Positions 5,812 through 6,416 of a stretch of DNA of 6,416 nt are shown piece after piece; the stretch's first letter is position 1, and each line of letters starts with the position of its first letter. The notes below the pieces were generated by a model that was given only the letters and a program-made list of their open reading frames with translations, was not told the origin of the DNA and searched no databases. The translations under genes and the position numbers were made by a program. The stretch is from Oscillospiraceae bacterium. GTDB lineage: Bacteria; Bacillota_A; Clostridia; Oscillospirales; Oscillospiraceae. The DNA lies in the NCBI GenBank assembly GCA_015068055.1, contig SVLG01000084.1, positions 1 through 6,416 of the forward strand, given 5' to 3'.

Positions 5812-5840
5812 ATTATAAAGAAATCCGCCGCCGATGTAAA
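5812..5840 (-). promoter_or_regulatory. Strong sigma-A promoter for the NUDIX-DUF523 pair
   Basis: On the minus strand, TTTACA (5835-5840, 5 of 6) and a perfect TATAAT (5812-5817) are 17 bases apart. This is the best promoter match in the window. It predicts a start near 5805 and a leader of about 25 bases containing GAGGTGA. Confidence 0.85.
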
Positions 5841-5852
5841 GGCAACGGATGA

Positions 5853-5881
5853 TTGAAAAACGCTCGCTTTTGTGCTACGCT
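5853..5881 (+). promoter_or_regulatory. Probable promoter for the PPOX-like gene
   Basis: TTGAAA (5853-5858, 5 of 6) is followed after 17 bases by TACGCT (5876-5881, 3 of 6). The -10 is preceded by TGC, giving an extended -10 (TGn). Its -35 lies only 12 bp from the -35 of the divergent NUDIX promoter. Confidence 0.5.
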
Positions 5882-5915
5882 GACAGGGAAGAACTACCAT
5901 TTGGGAGGAATCTCT

Positions 5916-6392
5916 ATGTTCCGTGAACTGGTCAGAAAGAATAAGCAGCTCTCCGCCGAGGAATGCGCCGCCATTCTTACAAACGAAAAACGCGGCGTGC
6001 TGTCCGTGCTGGGCGATGACGATTACCCCTACGGCATGCCCATGAATCATTTCTACAACACCGACGACGGCTGCGTGTATTTCCACTGCGGCAATGTGGG
6101 CCACCGTCTGGAAGCCCTGCGCCGCCATGACAAGGTCTCCTTCTGCGTCTATGACGAAGGTTACCGCAAGAAGGGCGACTGGGCGCTGACCATCAAAAGC
6201 GTCATCGTCTTCGGCCGTATCACCATCATTGACGATGCAGATACTGTGGCCGACATCACCACCCGCCTCAGCCACAAGTTTACGCAGGACGACGATTACA
6301 TCGCCAAGGAGCTCAAGGGCTCCCTTCACCGCACGTTGCTGCTCAAGCTCACTCCCGAGCACACCTGCGGCAAGGTGGTCACCGAATCCTGA
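5916..6392 (+). CDS. Pyridoxamine 5'-phosphate oxidase-like (NimA-type) flavoprotein
   Basis: The 158-residue protein has the small split-barrel FMN-binding fold typical of the Pyridox_ox_2/NimA group. Members bind a flavin and reduce poorly defined substrates; some are linked to 5-nitroimidazole resistance, but most are uncharacterised. Typical blocks are MFRELVRKNKQLSAEE (1-16), RGVLSVLGDDDYPYGMPMNHFY (26-47, reading VLG then YPYG-P), VYFHCGNVGHRLEALRR (54-70), DKVSFCV (72-78), KSVIVFGR (94-101) and the closing EHTCGK (148-153). GGAGG at 5904-5908, 7 bases before the ATG, decides the start. A TTG at 5853 would add 21 residues that do not fit the family and would lie in the proposed -35. The gene is divergent from the NUDIX gene. 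The stop is near the window edge and only 24 bases follow, with no complete terminator visible. Confidence 0.9.
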   Translation: MFRELVRKNKQLSAEECAAILTNEKRGVLSVLGDDDYPYGMPMNHFYNTDDGCVYFHCGNVGHRLEALRRHDKVSFCVYDEGYRKKGDWALTIKSVIVFGRITIIDDADTVADITTRLSHKFTQDDDYIAKELKGSLHRTLLLKLTPEHTCGKVVTES

Positions 6393-6416
6393 ATCCCCCT
6401 ATCCCGATCATATCGC

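Noticed and set aside
5781..6362. Long N-terminal extension of the NUDIX protein
   Set aside because: The added residues are antisense to the PPOX-like gene and pass through the promoter region. The ATG at 5780 has a good ribosome binding site and the family N-terminus.
6393..6416. Possible start of a terminator after the PPOX-like gene
   Set aside because: Only a short CGAT-CAT-ATCG dyad is visible before the window ends, which is too little to call.

Overview
The window looks like ordinary chromosome from a moderately GC-rich Clostridia-type Firmicute. An Oscillospirales or Ruminococcaceae-like gut bacterium is my best guess. The basis is strong AGGAGG-type ribosome binding sites, sigma-A-like promoters, Gram-positive-like ArgG, GalE and MutX-type proteins, and compact gene spacing. 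No phage, transposase, CRISPR, rRNA or tRNA sequence is visible. All seven genes are open and recognisable at family level.

Layout. Positions 1-1281 (minus) hold argininosuccinate lyase, argH, whose C-terminus runs off the left edge. Positions 1497-2717 (minus) hold argininosuccinate synthase, argG. ArgG and ArgH catalyse the last two steps of arginine synthesis, and argG is transcribed first. Between them lies a 215-bp spacer packed with four stem-loops. Upstream of argG, a sigma-A-like promoter is overlapped by two ARG-box-like sequences whose centres are 21 bp apart. This suggests ArgR/AhrC repression by arginine. A further AT-rich cluster of ARG-like half-sites lies about 175 bp upstream, directly after galE.

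Positions 2965-3960 (minus) hold UDP-glucose 4-epimerase, galE. It is divergent from an NfsA-like nitroreductase at 4113-4838 (plus). The nitroreductase converges on a DUF523/TudS-family gene at 4871-5305 (minus), and a perfect 32-bp palindrome at 4840-4871 serves as a terminator for both. The DUF523 gene is the second gene of a tight pair: the upstream NUDIX hydrolase (5307-5780, minus, MutX-like 8-oxo-dGTP diphosphatase type) ends one base before the DUF523 ATG. The NUDIX gene is divergent from a pyridoxamine 5'-phosphate oxidase-like flavoprotein gene at 5916-6392 (plus), with back-to-back promoters between them.

How they may work together: argG-argH is a biosynthetic unit, and galE provides UDP-galactose/UDP-glucose interconversion. 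The right half gathers small redox and repair enzymes (nitroreductase, NUDIX, PPOX-like, Fe-S-type DUF523). A shared stress role is possible but is only inference. I found no clear undescribed system. The most unexplained sequence is the stem-loop cluster between argG and argH.
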